This document shows, piece by piece, positions 43,424-51,946 of a DNA stretch of 64,000 nt. Position 1 is the stretch's first letter. Every line of letters starts with the position of its first letter. Both the position numbers and the translations under genes were made by a program. Source of the DNA: Streptomyces noursei (GTDB lineage: Bacteria > Actinomycetota > Actinomycetes > Streptomycetales > Streptomycetaceae); contig NZ_LWBU01000384.1 in the NCBI RefSeq assembly GCF_001646665.1, positions 124,001 to 188,000 on the forward strand, given 5' to 3'. The notes beneath the pieces are model-generated. The model did not search any database and was not told the origin of the DNA. It saw only the letters and a list, made by a program, of their open reading frames with translations.

Positions 43424-44190
43424 GGGACGTTCCTCTCCCCCGTGGCCACCGCACCGAGCACGCCGGCCAGCACCCGCAGGACGGGGGCGGGCCGGTCGCG
43501 CAGGTAGAAGTGGCCGCCGGGGAAGCGCCGTACCGTCACGTGGGCGTCCGTCACCTCCCGCCAGGCGTCGAGCTGTTCGGCGGTCACCCGGTCGTCCGTG
43601 CCGCCCAGCACGGTCACCGGGACGGACAGGGGCTCCTGCGGGCGGTGTACGTACGTCTCCAGCACCTCGTAGTCGGCCCGCAGGGCGCGCGCGGCGAGCG
43701 TGACCAGCTCGTCGCAGGCCATCAGCTCCTCCGGGATGCCGCCGTGCAGCCCGGCGACGGTCTCCATCAGCTCCCGGTCGCCCAGCTGGTGCAGCCGTGA
43801 CGGGGTCCTGGGCAGGTGCGGGGCCGGGTAGCCGGAGACGACGAGGTGCGCGGGCCCGGGCCGTCCGGCCGCCCGCAGTGCCCTGGTGATCTCGAAGGCG
43901 AGGAGCGAGCCGAAGCTGTGCCCGAAGAACACGAAGGGCTCACGGCCGGGCGGCGGGGCGGCGTCGAGGAACGCCCCGACGAGCGCGTCCATCGACGTGA
44001 GGACCGGTTCGTCCACGCGCGAGCCGCGTCCCGGCAGCTGCACCACGCGGGTCTCGGCGTTGCGCACGTCGCGTGCCCAGCGCAGGTACTCGGCGGCCGA
44101 GCCGCCCCCGTGCGGGAAGCAGTAGAGCAGGGGGGCGGCCGGCCGGGGTGCCCCGCCGAGGATCCAGCGGGGCGGCATGGCGTCGTTCAC
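43417..44190 (-). CDS. type II thioesterase
   Basis: A 257-residue alpha/beta hydrolase of the external thioesterase group (RifR/GrsT-like). It has the substrate-entry motif CFPHGGGSAAEYLRWA, nucleophile GHSFGSLLAFE, acid in LGGTDDRV and histidine in PGGHFYL. These enzymes clear misprimed carrier proteins in NRPS/PKS lines and sometimes release product. It lies 7 nt downstream of the free carrier-protein gene and overlaps the LysE gene, so it is part of the same operon. GTG 44190 is the start. Confidence 0.88.
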   Translation of the reverse strand: MNDAMPPRWILGGAPRPAAPLLYCFPHGGGSAAEYLRWARDVRNAETRVVQLPGRGSRVDEPVLTSMDALVGAFLDAAPPPGREPFVFFGHSFGSLLAFEITRALRAAGRPGPAHLVVSGYPAPHLPRTPSRLHQLGDRELMETVAGLHGGIPEELMACDELVTLAARALRADYEVLETYVHRPQEPLSVPVTVLGGTDDRVTAEQLDAWREVTDAHVTVRRFPGGHFYLRDRPAPVLRVLAGVLGAVATGERNVPC

Positions 44191-44197
44191 GTCGGGC

Positions 44198-44512
44198 TCA
44201 CACTCCCGCGGGCAGCGGAGCCGCCAGGTGCCGGCCGAGGGCGTCCGCGGTGAAGTGGTCGAGGACGTCCCGGGGGCGTACCGGGACGCCGAACTCCGCG
44301 GCGAGCCCGGCGCACAGCACGAGGGTGGTGGCCGAGTCGACGCCCAGTTCGTCGAGGGGCGTGGCGGGGTCGACGTCGGTGGCGGGGACGTCGAGGATCT
44401 CGGCGAGGAAGGCCACGACCCACGCGGTGACGGCGCCGGCCGCCGGGCGGCCGGGCGGCTCCCGGTCGGCCCGGGCCGCGGGGGCGGGGCCGGTCTGCTG
44501 CGTCTGGTTCAT
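44198..44512 (-). CDS. free-standing acyl/peptidyl carrier protein
   Basis: A 104-residue carrier protein. The phosphopantetheine site is LGVDSATTL (Ser in DSA), within a four-helix domain (about residues 28-95). It has a disordered Pro/Ala-rich start. Its ATG (44512) overlaps the last base of the NRPS stop codon, so it is translated with the NRPS. It could hold the starter acyl group for the Cy domain (an aryl carrier) or accept the product. No stand-alone adenylating enzyme is in the window to show which. Confidence 0.83.
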   Translation of the reverse strand: MNQTQQTGPAPAARADREPPGRPAAGAVTAWVVAFLAEILDVPATDVDPATPLDELGVDSATTLVLCAGLAAEFGVPVRPRDVLDHFTADALGRHLAAPLPAGV

Positions 44513-47500
44513 CACTTCTCCCCGGGCATGGGCTCGGACGGTCCGAGGAGCTGCTCGAGGTGGCCGTCGAGCGCCTCGACCGTCGTGTACTGGAGGACCG
44601 TGCCGACCGGCACGGTGACGTCGAACGCGGACTGGAGGTGGGCGACGAGCCGCGCGGCGAGCAGCGAGTCGCCGCCCGCGTCGAGGAAGTCGTCGTCCAG
44701 GTTCACCTGGTTCAGCCCGAGCACCTCGCGCCAGATCTCGGCGAGCTTGCGCTGCCGGTCGGTGCGCGGCGGTTTCGCGGGCCTGCCGCGGGAGGCGCCG
44801 CGCGCGCCGGCCTTGGCGAGTGCGGCGCGGTCCACCTTGCCGGTGGGGCTCAGCGGCAGTTCGTCCAGGGCGAGGATCTGCGCCGGCACCATGTGCCGGG
44901 GCAGGCGCTCGGCGGCGAAGTCCCGCAGCGCCTCGGGCGCGAACCTGCGGCGGGTGTCCGGTGCCTGCGCGACGATGACGTCGAAGCCGACGGAGCCCGG
45001 GCCGCCGCGGGTGGTGAGGACCTCGGCACGGTCGAAGCCGGCCGCGGTGAGTTCGGCGTGCCACTGTTCGCGGGACAGCAGGCAGTGGTCCCGGCGCAGT
45101 TCGGTGTCCTCGAAGTTGTCGAAGCCCTGCTGGAGTCCCATGACGAGGTCGAACCACGGGTGGAAGGTGGTCTGTTCGACCATGAGCAGGATGCCGCCGG
45201 GTGCGGTCATGGACCGCAGGTTCTTCAGGGTGGGCCGGATCCGCCGCATGTCGTGGAGCACGCTGGCCGCGACGAGGAGGTCCGCGCTCTGGTCGCCGAA
45301 TCCCTGGACGGTGGGCGGCAGGTCGAGGTCGAACACCTCGTACCGCAGGGCCGGGTGGTCCGCGAACACGCCGCGGGCGCGGTCCGTGAAGTAGCGCGAG
45401 ATGTCCGTGAAGAGGTACTCGGTGCGGTCGGCCGGCAGGAGCGGCAGGAGGTGCCGGGTGAGCGAGCCGTACCCGGAGCCCACCTCCATGGCCTTCAGCG
45501 GACGGTCCGCCGGCCACCGTTCGGCGAGCGCTCCGACGGCTGCGGCCGCGGCCGCGTAGGTGGGGCCGAAGAGCCGGTCGTAGACGCCGGGGGTGCGGTC
45601 GGAGGCGTACAGCTCCGCCGAGTGGACGCTCTGGGTGAGGACGTCGGCCAGCCCGTCGGCGAGCGTGAGCATCCAGTCGGTGACGTCCTCCTCGATGCCC
45701 AGGACCTCGCCGAGGGTGACGCGCGCCCGCTGCTTCAGCCCGGGCGGCAGGGCGGCGGGCAGCTCCCGGGCCACGGTCGGTCCGCCGGGGCCGGGGCGCA
45801 GGTGGCCGGTCGCCTCCAGGGCGGTGACGGCCCGGGCCAGCCAGCGTTCGTACCGCGGGGCGACCCCCGCGCCGCGCAGTGCGGCGGGGTCGAAGGCCGC
45901 TCCGGGGGTGTGGGGCAGGCCGAAGGAGCGGAACGCGGCCGCGGTGGCGACGGTGTGGACCTCGTTCAGCACGTCCCAGGCGGAGCGCAGCGCCTCGGGT
46001 CCGGGGCCCTCGGCGGGCCGGCCGGCGGCCGAGCGGACCGCCCGCCACCGGTCCCGGGCGGTCTCGGGCTCCGCCCGTTCGGTGACGAAGAGCGTCTCGT
46101 CCCGGGGCGAGGGCACGACGTACCCGTGCAGGCGGGCGGCGCCCGCGCCGTCGGTCGTCCTCACCACGACGGACGCGTCGACGCCCGGGTGCTGGGAGAG
46201 CGTCGTCTCGATCTCGCCGAGTTCCACCCGGTGGCCGTTGATCTTGACCTGGCCGTCCCGGCGGCCGAGGAACTCGATGGTGCCGTCGGCGGTGTACCGC
46301 CCGAAGTCACCGGTGCGGTAGAGGCGTTCGCCGGTGCGGGGGTGCCGCACGAAGCTCGCCGCGGTGCGCTCCTCGTCGCCCCAGTAGCCGCGTGCCAGGC
46401 CGGTGCCGCCGATGTAGAGCTGTCCGGCGGTCCACACCGGGCAGGGTTCCATCCGCTCGTCCAGCACGTGGAAGGTCTGGTTGCGCAGCGGGACGCCGTA
46501 CGGCACGCTCCTGGCGCCCCGCGGCACCTCGTCGACACGGTGGTGGATGGACCAGATGGACGCCTCGGTCGCGCCGCCGAGGCTGACGACGTCGGCGTCC
46601 GGCCACAGGTCGTGGATGCGGCGGGGCAGGTCGACGGGGATCCAGTCGCCGCTGAGGAGCACCAGCCGGAGCCGCTCGGGGACCTCCCCGCCCGCTTCGA
46701 GGTGTTCCACCAGCATCTGCATCTGGGCGGGCACGGAGTTCCACACTGTCACACCGTGCTGGGTCATCACCTTCGCCCAGTGGGCGGGCTCCGAGCGCAT
46801 GTCCGGGTCGGGCAGCACGAGCGCGGCGCCCGCGGCATGGGTGCCGAACACGTCGTACACGGAGAGGTCGAAGCCCAGGTCGGCGAGGCCGAACACCCGG
46901 TCGTCGGGCCCGACGCCGAAGCGGTCGTTGATGTCGGCCACGGTGTTCAGCACCGCGCCGTGCTCGATCATGACGCCCTTGGGGCTGCCGGTGGAGCCCG
47001 AGGTGTACAGGACGTAGGCGAGGTCGCCGGGGCGGGCGGGACCCGGGGGGCGGCGGTCGGCGCCGTCCGCGCCGGACGGGTGCGGTGCCCGGTCGGCGAG
47101 GACGCGGGCGATGCCGTCGGGCCACTCCAGGGCGGTGTCCAGGGCGCTGTCGGTGACGATGCCGGCCGCCGCTCCGTCGCGCAGGATGCGGGTCCGGCGG
47201 TGCGCGGGGAGGGCGGTGCCGACCGGGAGGTACGCGGCGCCGGCCATCATCACGCCGTACGCGGCGGCCACCTGCTCCGGGCCCTTGTCGAGGGTGATGC
47301 CGACGAGCCGGTCCCGCAGTTGCTCGCCGCGGGTGGCGTCGGCGACCCGGTGCCGTACGGCGTCGGCGCGGGCGGCGAGTTCACCGTAGGAGACCTCCCG
47401 GGTGGCGGTCAGTACGGCGGGCCGCTCGGGATGGGCGGCGGCGCGGTCCAGGAACGGCTCGTGCAGCAGTCCGGTGGGGCGCGGGCCGTCGGTGGTGTTG

Positions 47501-48927
47501 GCCCGCTCGCGGCCGGTGAGCTGGTGCGCGGGGAGCGCGACGGCCAGTTCCTGGTCCCACGTCGTGTCCTCGCGGGCCAGCCGGGCGACCGCTTGGCAGT
47601 AGGTGGTGAACATGTCGTCGAGGAGGCCCTCGGGGAAGAGTTCCTCGACGCAGTCCCAGGTCAGGTCGAGGGATCCGGTGAAGTCGACCACCTGGTGGTC
47701 GAGCCACACCTGCGGCGTCTGGCTGACGCGGTAGGAGATGTCGCCGAAGTACGCCATGGCGTCCGAGACGTCCGCCGCGGTGCCCAGACCGCTGGTGAAC
47801 ACCACGGGCATCGTGTCGAAGCCGCTCTGGAGTCCGAGCCTGCGGCGTTCGCGCAGTGTCTGGAGCGCGCTGACCTGCCGGTGCCGCAGGTCCTTCTGGA
47901 GCTGGGTCTGGGTGGCCTCGGCGCGTTCGGTGAGCGAGCGGCCCGTGGACGCGTCCATCTCCAGCAGGCAGATGGAGGTGAAGTCGCCGACCATGCGGCG
48001 CAGGTGGGGGTGGACGATGCGTTTGCCGGCCTCGTTCCGCTCCAGCAGCAGGGGCAGACGGTTGAAGAGGGTGAGGTTGAGGGTGAAGCGCCGGGTGCCG
48101 CTCCACACCGCGAGGACCTCGGAGAAGATCGCGGCGAGTACGGCGGTCGGGGTCAGGCCGCGGGCCTCGCAGCGTTCCTGCAGGCGCTTCCAGTCCGCCT
48201 CGGGCAGGTGGTACTCGCGGTGGGTGAAGCGCGGCTTGTGGACGCCGACGGGCGACTTCGCCAGCGGCAGGTCCGGTGGCGGGGCGAGGGTGGTGGCGCG
48301 GGAGGTCCAGTAGTCGAGGGCGTTGCGGTGCCGGGGGGCCTGGGAGCCGCGTTCGAGGGCCAGTGCGTAGTCGCGGAACGTCACGTCGACCGGGGGCAGC
48401 CGGAGCCCGGGGTCCTTGCACAGCGCGCTCCACTCGCTGAACAGCAGGGTGAGGCTGGCCAGGTCGACCATGAGGAGGTCCAGGCTGACGTGCAGCCGGT
48501 CGTGCTCGGGGAGGCGCGAGAGACGGATGTCGAACAACGGCCAGTCGGCGGCCGTGTAGACGTGGTGGGACATCTCCTCGCGTACGGCGGTCAGGGCCCG
48601 TTCCGCCTCGTCGGGCGGCGCCGACCGCAGGTCGGTACATCGCACCTCGAACTCCGGGACGGTGGCGAGGACGCGTTGCCCGCCGTCCTCGTCCACGATC
48701 GCGCGGAGCATGTCGTGCCGCTCGATCAGGGTCCGCCAGGCCCGTGTGAGCACCTGCGGGTCGAGCCGGCGGCCTTCGAGTTCGAAGTACGCGTGGGGCG
48801 CCACGTTGCCCAGGACGAAGTTGGAGCCCCGGCCGACCCAGTAGGCGTACTGGATCTCGGTCAGCGGGAATTTCTCGAACCGGTCGGCGTCCCGGGGTGA
48901 CCGGGTCGTGCGACTGTTGTCCGTCAT
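44512..48927 (-). CDS. NRPS: heterocyclization - cysteine adenylation with embedded methyltransferase - PCP
   Basis: A 1471-residue module. The cyclization domain (about 15-440) has the DxxxxDxxS motif at 150-158 (DLLMVDLAS) instead of HHxxxDG. The adenylation domain (from about 470; YVLYTSGSTGSPKG) has pocket residues around DLSVY, N in VWNSVPAQ, LLSGD and ATEASIW. These read as the DLYNLSLIW cysteine code of pyochelin/yersiniabactin synthetases. A methyltransferase-like domain (about 990-1330, MEVGSGYGSLT) interrupts the A domain between its late motifs, as in PchE/PchF. The PCP carries Ser1421 (LDAGGDSLLA). No terminal thioesterase is present. ATG 48927 has GAGAGG upstream. Confidence 0.92.
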   Translation of the reverse strand: MTDNSRTTRSPRDADRFEKFPLTEIQYAYWVGRGSNFVLGNVAPHAYFELEGRRLDPQVLTRAWRTLIERHDMLRAIVDEDGGQRVLATVPEFEVRCTDLRSAPPDEAERALTAVREEMSHHVYTAADWPLFDIRLSRLPEHDRLHVSLDLLMVDLASLTLLFSEWSALCKDPGLRLPPVDVTFRDYALALERGSQAPRHRNALDYWTSRATTLAPPPDLPLAKSPVGVHKPRFTHREYHLPEADWKRLQERCEARGLTPTAVLAAIFSEVLAVWSGTRRFTLNLTLFNRLPLLLERNEAGKRIVHPHLRRMVGDFTSICLLEMDASTGRSLTERAEATQTQLQKDLRHRQVSALQTLRERRRLGLQSGFDTMPVVFTSGLGTAADVSDAMAYFGDISYRVSQTPQVWLDHQVVDFTGSLDLTWDCVEELFPEGLLDDMFTTYCQAVARLAREDTTWDQELAVALPAHQLTGRERANTTDGPRPTGLLHEPFLDRAAAHPERPAVLTATREVSYGELAARADAVRHRVADATRGEQLRDRLVGITLDKGPEQVAAAYGVMMAGAAYLPVGTALPAHRRTRILRDGAAAGIVTDSALDTALEWPDGIARVLADRAPHPSGADGADRRPPGPARPGDLAYVLYTSGSTGSPKGVMIEHGAVLNTVADINDRFGVGPDDRVFGLADLGFDLSVYDVFGTHAAGAALVLPDPDMRSEPAHWAKVMTQHGVTVWNSVPAQMQMLVEHLEAGGEVPERLRLVLLSGDWIPVDLPRRIHDLWPDADVVSLGGATEASIWSIHHRVDEVPRGARSVPYGVPLRNQTFHVLDERMEPCPVWTAGQLYIGGTGLARGYWGDEERTAASFVRHPRTGERLYRTGDFGRYTADGTIEFLGRRDGQVKINGHRVELGEIETTLSQHPGVDASVVVRTTDGAGAARLHGYVVPSPRDETLFVTERAEPETARDRWRAVRSAAGRPAEGPGPEALRSAWDVLNEVHTVATAAAFRSFGLPHTPGAAFDPAALRGAGVAPRYERWLARAVTALEATGHLRPGPGGPTVARELPAALPPGLKQRARVTLGEVLGIEEDVTDWMLTLADGLADVLTQSVHSAELYASDRTPGVYDRLFGPTYAAAAAAVGALAERWPADRPLKAMEVGSGYGSLTRHLLPLLPADRTEYLFTDISRYFTDRARGVFADHPALRYEVFDLDLPPTVQGFGDQSADLLVAASVLHDMRRIRPTLKNLRSMTAPGGILLMVEQTTFHPWFDLVMGLQQGFDNFEDTELRRDHCLLSREQWHAELTAAGFDRAEVLTTRGGPGSVGFDVIVAQAPDTRRRFAPEALRDFAAERLPRHMVPAQILALDELPLSPTGKVDRAALAKAGARGASRGRPAKPPRTDRQRKLAEIWREVLGLNQVNLDDDFLDAGGDSLLAARLVAHLQSAFDVTVPVGTVLQYTTVEALDGHLEQLLGPSEPMPGEK

Positions 48928-49543
48928 TGCCGTCCCTCTCAGCCGAGTTCCGCCGGGTTGCGGTGGGACTCGTGCGGCCGGATACCATTGGTTGAAACCG
49001 GGAGAGTTGAAGAAGCAAGTGGAGTTGGTCCCGCGAAAGGCGGCGGCAGCGCGACACGGCCGCCTTCGGACGGCGGCACGGCCTTTCCGGTTCGATGTCC
49101 TCCTCGCAGTCCCCCGTGAAGCCCGTCCGGACGGCAGGTCCCCAGCTCCGGATGGGCCCGCCAATTAGAACCACGCCGACTTGGCCAGTCCACCGTGAGG
49201 ACCGTCATGTCGGGGCCGGGTGGCCGGAATGCGCGCCCCTCTTTGTCGGTGCGTCACCCGTTGGCCAAGCCTTTCTCGTCGGAGCGGGTTATTCCCCGAT
49301 CGCGCGAGTTGGCGTGAAGACGGCGGTGAGGGCGCCGGTACGGCCCCGTACGCCGGGAGACCGCGAGGTGTCCGCCGGGCCGCGCCCCCTCCCCCGCGCG
49401 GGTTTCCGCGAACCGCTTCCGGCGGCCGTCGCCGCTCCTACACTGGTGGCCCGGTCCACGAGGGGAAGGGCCGGGACACGGCTCCGCGGCTCCGGTGGGT
49501 GACCGGCGGGGCCGTGCGCGGGGGCGTGAGCAAGGGGACCGGT
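48928..49543. other. divergent intergenic region, no gene seen
   Basis: About 615 bp between the NRPS operon and the next gene. An AT-richer stretch at about 48985-49025 (around GGTTGAAACCGGGAGAGTTG) probably holds the NRPS promoter. I see no clear operator, Fur-type or zinc-type box. Confidence 0.45.
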
Positions 49544-50293
49544 ATGACGTCCGAGAATTCCACCGCGGGCAGGAACTGGGCGACCACGATGATGGTGCTC
49601 GCGTTACTGGGCCTGGTGGTGGCGGCCTTCGGCCTGATCCCCCCGTACTGGAGCACCTTCTTCGCCCCCGGCGGCCGGTCCGACGGCCCCGGCACCCGGC
49701 AGGACGCCGCACCGCCCGTACCGTCGTGGACTGCGGTGCCCCGCCCGGACGACGAGGCCGCGGCGCCCGCGCCGACGGGGAACGACGCGCCCACGGCCCC
49801 GGACGCACGGCAGGACCCGCCGGCTTCCGACGGCCCTGAGGGCGGCCGGGCCGACGCACCCACGGAAGGCGGCCGGGCGGACGGCCCCGCGGAGGGCGGC
49901 CGGGCCCAGGACGAGCCCGACGCCCCGGACGACACCGGGGCCCGGGCCCCCGAGCACTCCGGACCGCTGAACGTCTCGATCGACATGGGCAGCCGCGGCA
50001 GGATCGGACCCGACACCTATCGGCGGGGCGCGACCCCGGGGGCCGACACGGAGGTCTACGACCGGACCGGCCGCATCGACACCGGTTGCTACGTCCGGTG
50101 GGAGCTCACCCGGGCCGGTACCGTCGTACGGACCCACACCAGCGAGCGCTGCCGCCCGCCGAGCATCACACTGTTCAACTTCGGCGACAGCCTGGACGAG
50201 GCGGGGAGCTACCGTCTCACGGCCGATGTCACCACCGACTGGGGGCAGCAGGGGACCGCCTCGCTGGGCTTCACCGTGGTGGCCGGCGACTGA
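49544..50293 (+). CDS. single-pass membrane protein with Asp/Ala/Pro-rich repeat linker
   Basis: A 249-residue protein. Residues 14-38 are the membrane helix (MMVLALLGLVVAAFGLIPPYW). A long low-complexity linker follows with repeats of GGRAD(A/G)P(T/A)E. The extracytoplasmic beta domain (about 150-249; LNVSIDMGSRGRIGPDTYRRG, GCYVRWELTRAGTVVRTHTS, SYRLTADVTTDWGQQG) looks like an immunoglobulin-like fold. Function unknown. ATG 49544 has AAGGGGA 6 nt upstream. Confidence 0.65.
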   Translation: MTSENSTAGRNWATTMMVLALLGLVVAAFGLIPPYWSTFFAPGGRSDGPGTRQDAAPPVPSWTAVPRPDDEAAAPAPTGNDAPTAPDARQDPPASDGPEGGRADAPTEGGRADGPAEGGRAQDEPDAPDDTGARAPEHSGPLNVSIDMGSRGRIGPDTYRRGATPGADTEVYDRTGRIDTGCYVRWELTRAGTVVRTHTSERCRPPSITLFNFGDSLDEAGSYRLTADVTTDWGQQGTASLGFTVVAGD

Positions 50294-50403
50294 GCCCGCC
50301 GGCGCACCGGCACCCCGCCGCCGGCCCGAGGCCCCGGCCCCGGCCCCGGCCCCGATCGAGTGACACGGTCATGATCGGCGGGTGCGGGGGGCATACGGGC
50401 GAC

Positions 50404-50850
50404 GTGGACGACGAAATGATCGACGGGCCGGACGCGGCCCACCGGCGCCCGGACGGGGTCTCGGACAGGACGGTGGAGGCGCTCGGCTCGCTGTCGAAGG
50501 CCCTGGAGACCACGGAACGGGCCCGCGGCCACCTCTACGGCTTCCACCAGCTCACCGGCACCGCCGACCTGGAGCTGGACAACGCCGTCCGGCTGCTGCG
50601 CGAGGCCGGCCACGACGAGGCGGCCGACCTGGTGGAACGCGAGATCCTGGGCCGCAACGTGATCCCGGGACACTGGACGTTCCAGATCGTCGAGGCCTAC
50701 AACCGCACCTACTACCGGCCGTTCGCCGACATCGAGCAGGAGCTGGTACGCAGGCTCGCGGGCGGGCGCGACCACCTGTACGAGGCGGAGATGAAGGAAG
50801 CCCGCCGCACGCGCCGGCACCCCGACCACACCGCCCGGCCGCCCGGCTGA
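50404..50850 (+). CDS. hypothetical helical protein, 148 aa
   Basis: A soluble mostly helical protein conserved-looking in actinomycetes (SKALETTERARGHLYGFHQLTG, LDNAVRLLREAGHDEAADLVEREILGRNVIPGHWTFQIVEAYNRTYY). I know of no assigned function. GTG 50404 is taken as the start because homologous proteins I recall begin near DDEMID. ATG 50371 would add eleven Gly-rich residues. No Shine-Dalgarno is seen, so it may be leaderless. Confidence 0.6.
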   Translation: MDDEMIDGPDAAHRRPDGVSDRTVEALGSLSKALETTERARGHLYGFHQLTGTADLELDNAVRLLREAGHDEAADLVEREILGRNVIPGHWTFQIVEAYNRTYYRPFADIEQELVRRLAGGRDHLYEAEMKEARRTRRHPDHTARPPG

Positions 50851-50892
50851 CCGGTCGACCGGCCGACTGGCTGACCGGTCGACCGGCTGACC
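50845..50892. repeat. 16-bp direct repeat with SalI-type palindromes
   Basis: GGCTGACCGGTCGACC occurs at 50845-50860 and 50869-50884, followed by a half copy. Each full copy contributes to a perfect CCGGTCGACCGG palindrome. The first copy includes the stop codon of the preceding gene. It may form hairpins that end transcription. Confidence 0.6.
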
Positions 50893-51011
50893 GCTGGGTG
50901 GGTGACCGCTCAGCGGCGCGGGGTGCCGGGGCCGGGTGGCGGTGGCGGGGAGCCGGGTGCCGGTGGCGGCGCGGTGTTCGCGGCGCGCCGGTGGGGCGGG
51001 GGCGGGGGGGA

Positions 51012-51611
51012 TCAGTGGGTCAGGTGCCAGTCCGGGAAGGATGGCATCATGGCCGGCGTCAGGGAACGGGCACGCTGCCACATGCCGTGGGCCTGCTCGG
51101 CGGGGCGCTGCTGCTCGCCGTGCAGGGCGTTGAGGATCAGCAGGCCGCCGGTCAGGGCCGGCACCGCCCACTGCATGCAGGCGAGCTGACGCTGGGCCTT
51201 GTCGGTGTCGATCGGGTGCTTGGCCGCCTTTGCCGCGTCCTCGGGGTCGGACGACGCGGCGAGTTCGATCTTCTTGCCCAGGACCCGGCTGTACGCCGTG
51301 GCCGCGAGCGCGGCGCCGGTCAGCACGGTCTTGGCGAGCGTGGAGGCGGCGACACCCTGCTGGGTGGCGACGCGTGGCGCGTTCACCGCCAGCATGCCGC
51401 CGGAGCCGAACAGGTGGGCCGCGATGGCCGCGGCGTTGACGGGCGTCCACTTCGCCCAGCCGGAGCTGGCGATCCGCGCGGTGGTGGCCCAGGTGCCTCC
51501 CTCGTCCTGCGCCGCGCCGTTCAGTCCGACCGCTCCCATCAGGGACCCGCCGAACCAGGCGGCGAGGCCCACGTCGTGCAGGCTGCGTAGCGTCGTGTTC
51601 CGTCCGGACAT
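51012..51611 (-). CDS. hypothetical membrane protein with about four helices
   Basis: A 199-residue protein beginning SLHDVGLAAWFGGSLMGAVGLNGAA. Further hydrophobic segments are NAAAIAAHLFGSGGMLAVNA, LAKTVLTGAALAATAYSRVLG and MQWAVPALTGGLLILNALHG. Such proteins are common and unnamed in Streptomyces, and no catalytic residues are evident. ATG 51611 has GAGGGAG about 9 nt upstream. Confidence 0.65.
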   Translation of the reverse strand: MSGRNTTLRSLHDVGLAAWFGGSLMGAVGLNGAAQDEGGTWATTARIASSGWAKWTPVNAAAIAAHLFGSGGMLAVNAPRVATQQGVAASTLAKTVLTGAALAATAYSRVLGKKIELAASSDPEDAAKAAKHPIDTDKAQRQLACMQWAVPALTGGLLILNALHGEQQRPAEQAHGMWQRARSLTPAMMPSFPDWHLTH

Positions 51612-51946
51612 GCGTTGAACTCCCTCACCGTGGGTCGACGGCGCCGGTGAAGTCGGCCGACGCCCTGCCCACCGTGACCCGCCCGCCGGGACCACGCCAT
51701 CGCGGATGGTGCGAACGGAGCAGAGGGGGGTGCCACGGCGGCCGGGCCGGGCGGCGGGCCGCGCTGCACGACGGCTGACCCCGTGCGGCGGGCGGTGCCC
51801 GTCCGGTACGGCCGCGCGGGCGCCGCCCGGTCGCACCGGACGACACCCGTACCGCGCCCCACCCGTACCCCCGTACCGCGCGGGGCCGGTCCGCTCCCCG
51901 GCGCCGAGCCGTGCCCCTCGGCGGACCGCGCTCGCGCTGCGGGCCG
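51612..51946. other. GC-rich intergenic region, nothing recognised
   Basis: About 335 bp with several repeats of the CGTACC type but no gene, promoter pair or clear hairpin. Confidence 0.4.

Noticed and set aside
39759..48927. P450 and NRPS operon as one biosynthetic cluster
   Set aside because: DUF4230 and PRC-barrel genes lie between them, the strands differ, and the P450 promoter boxes point to the MarR-like regulon at 59 kb instead. Functional linkage is possible but unsupported.
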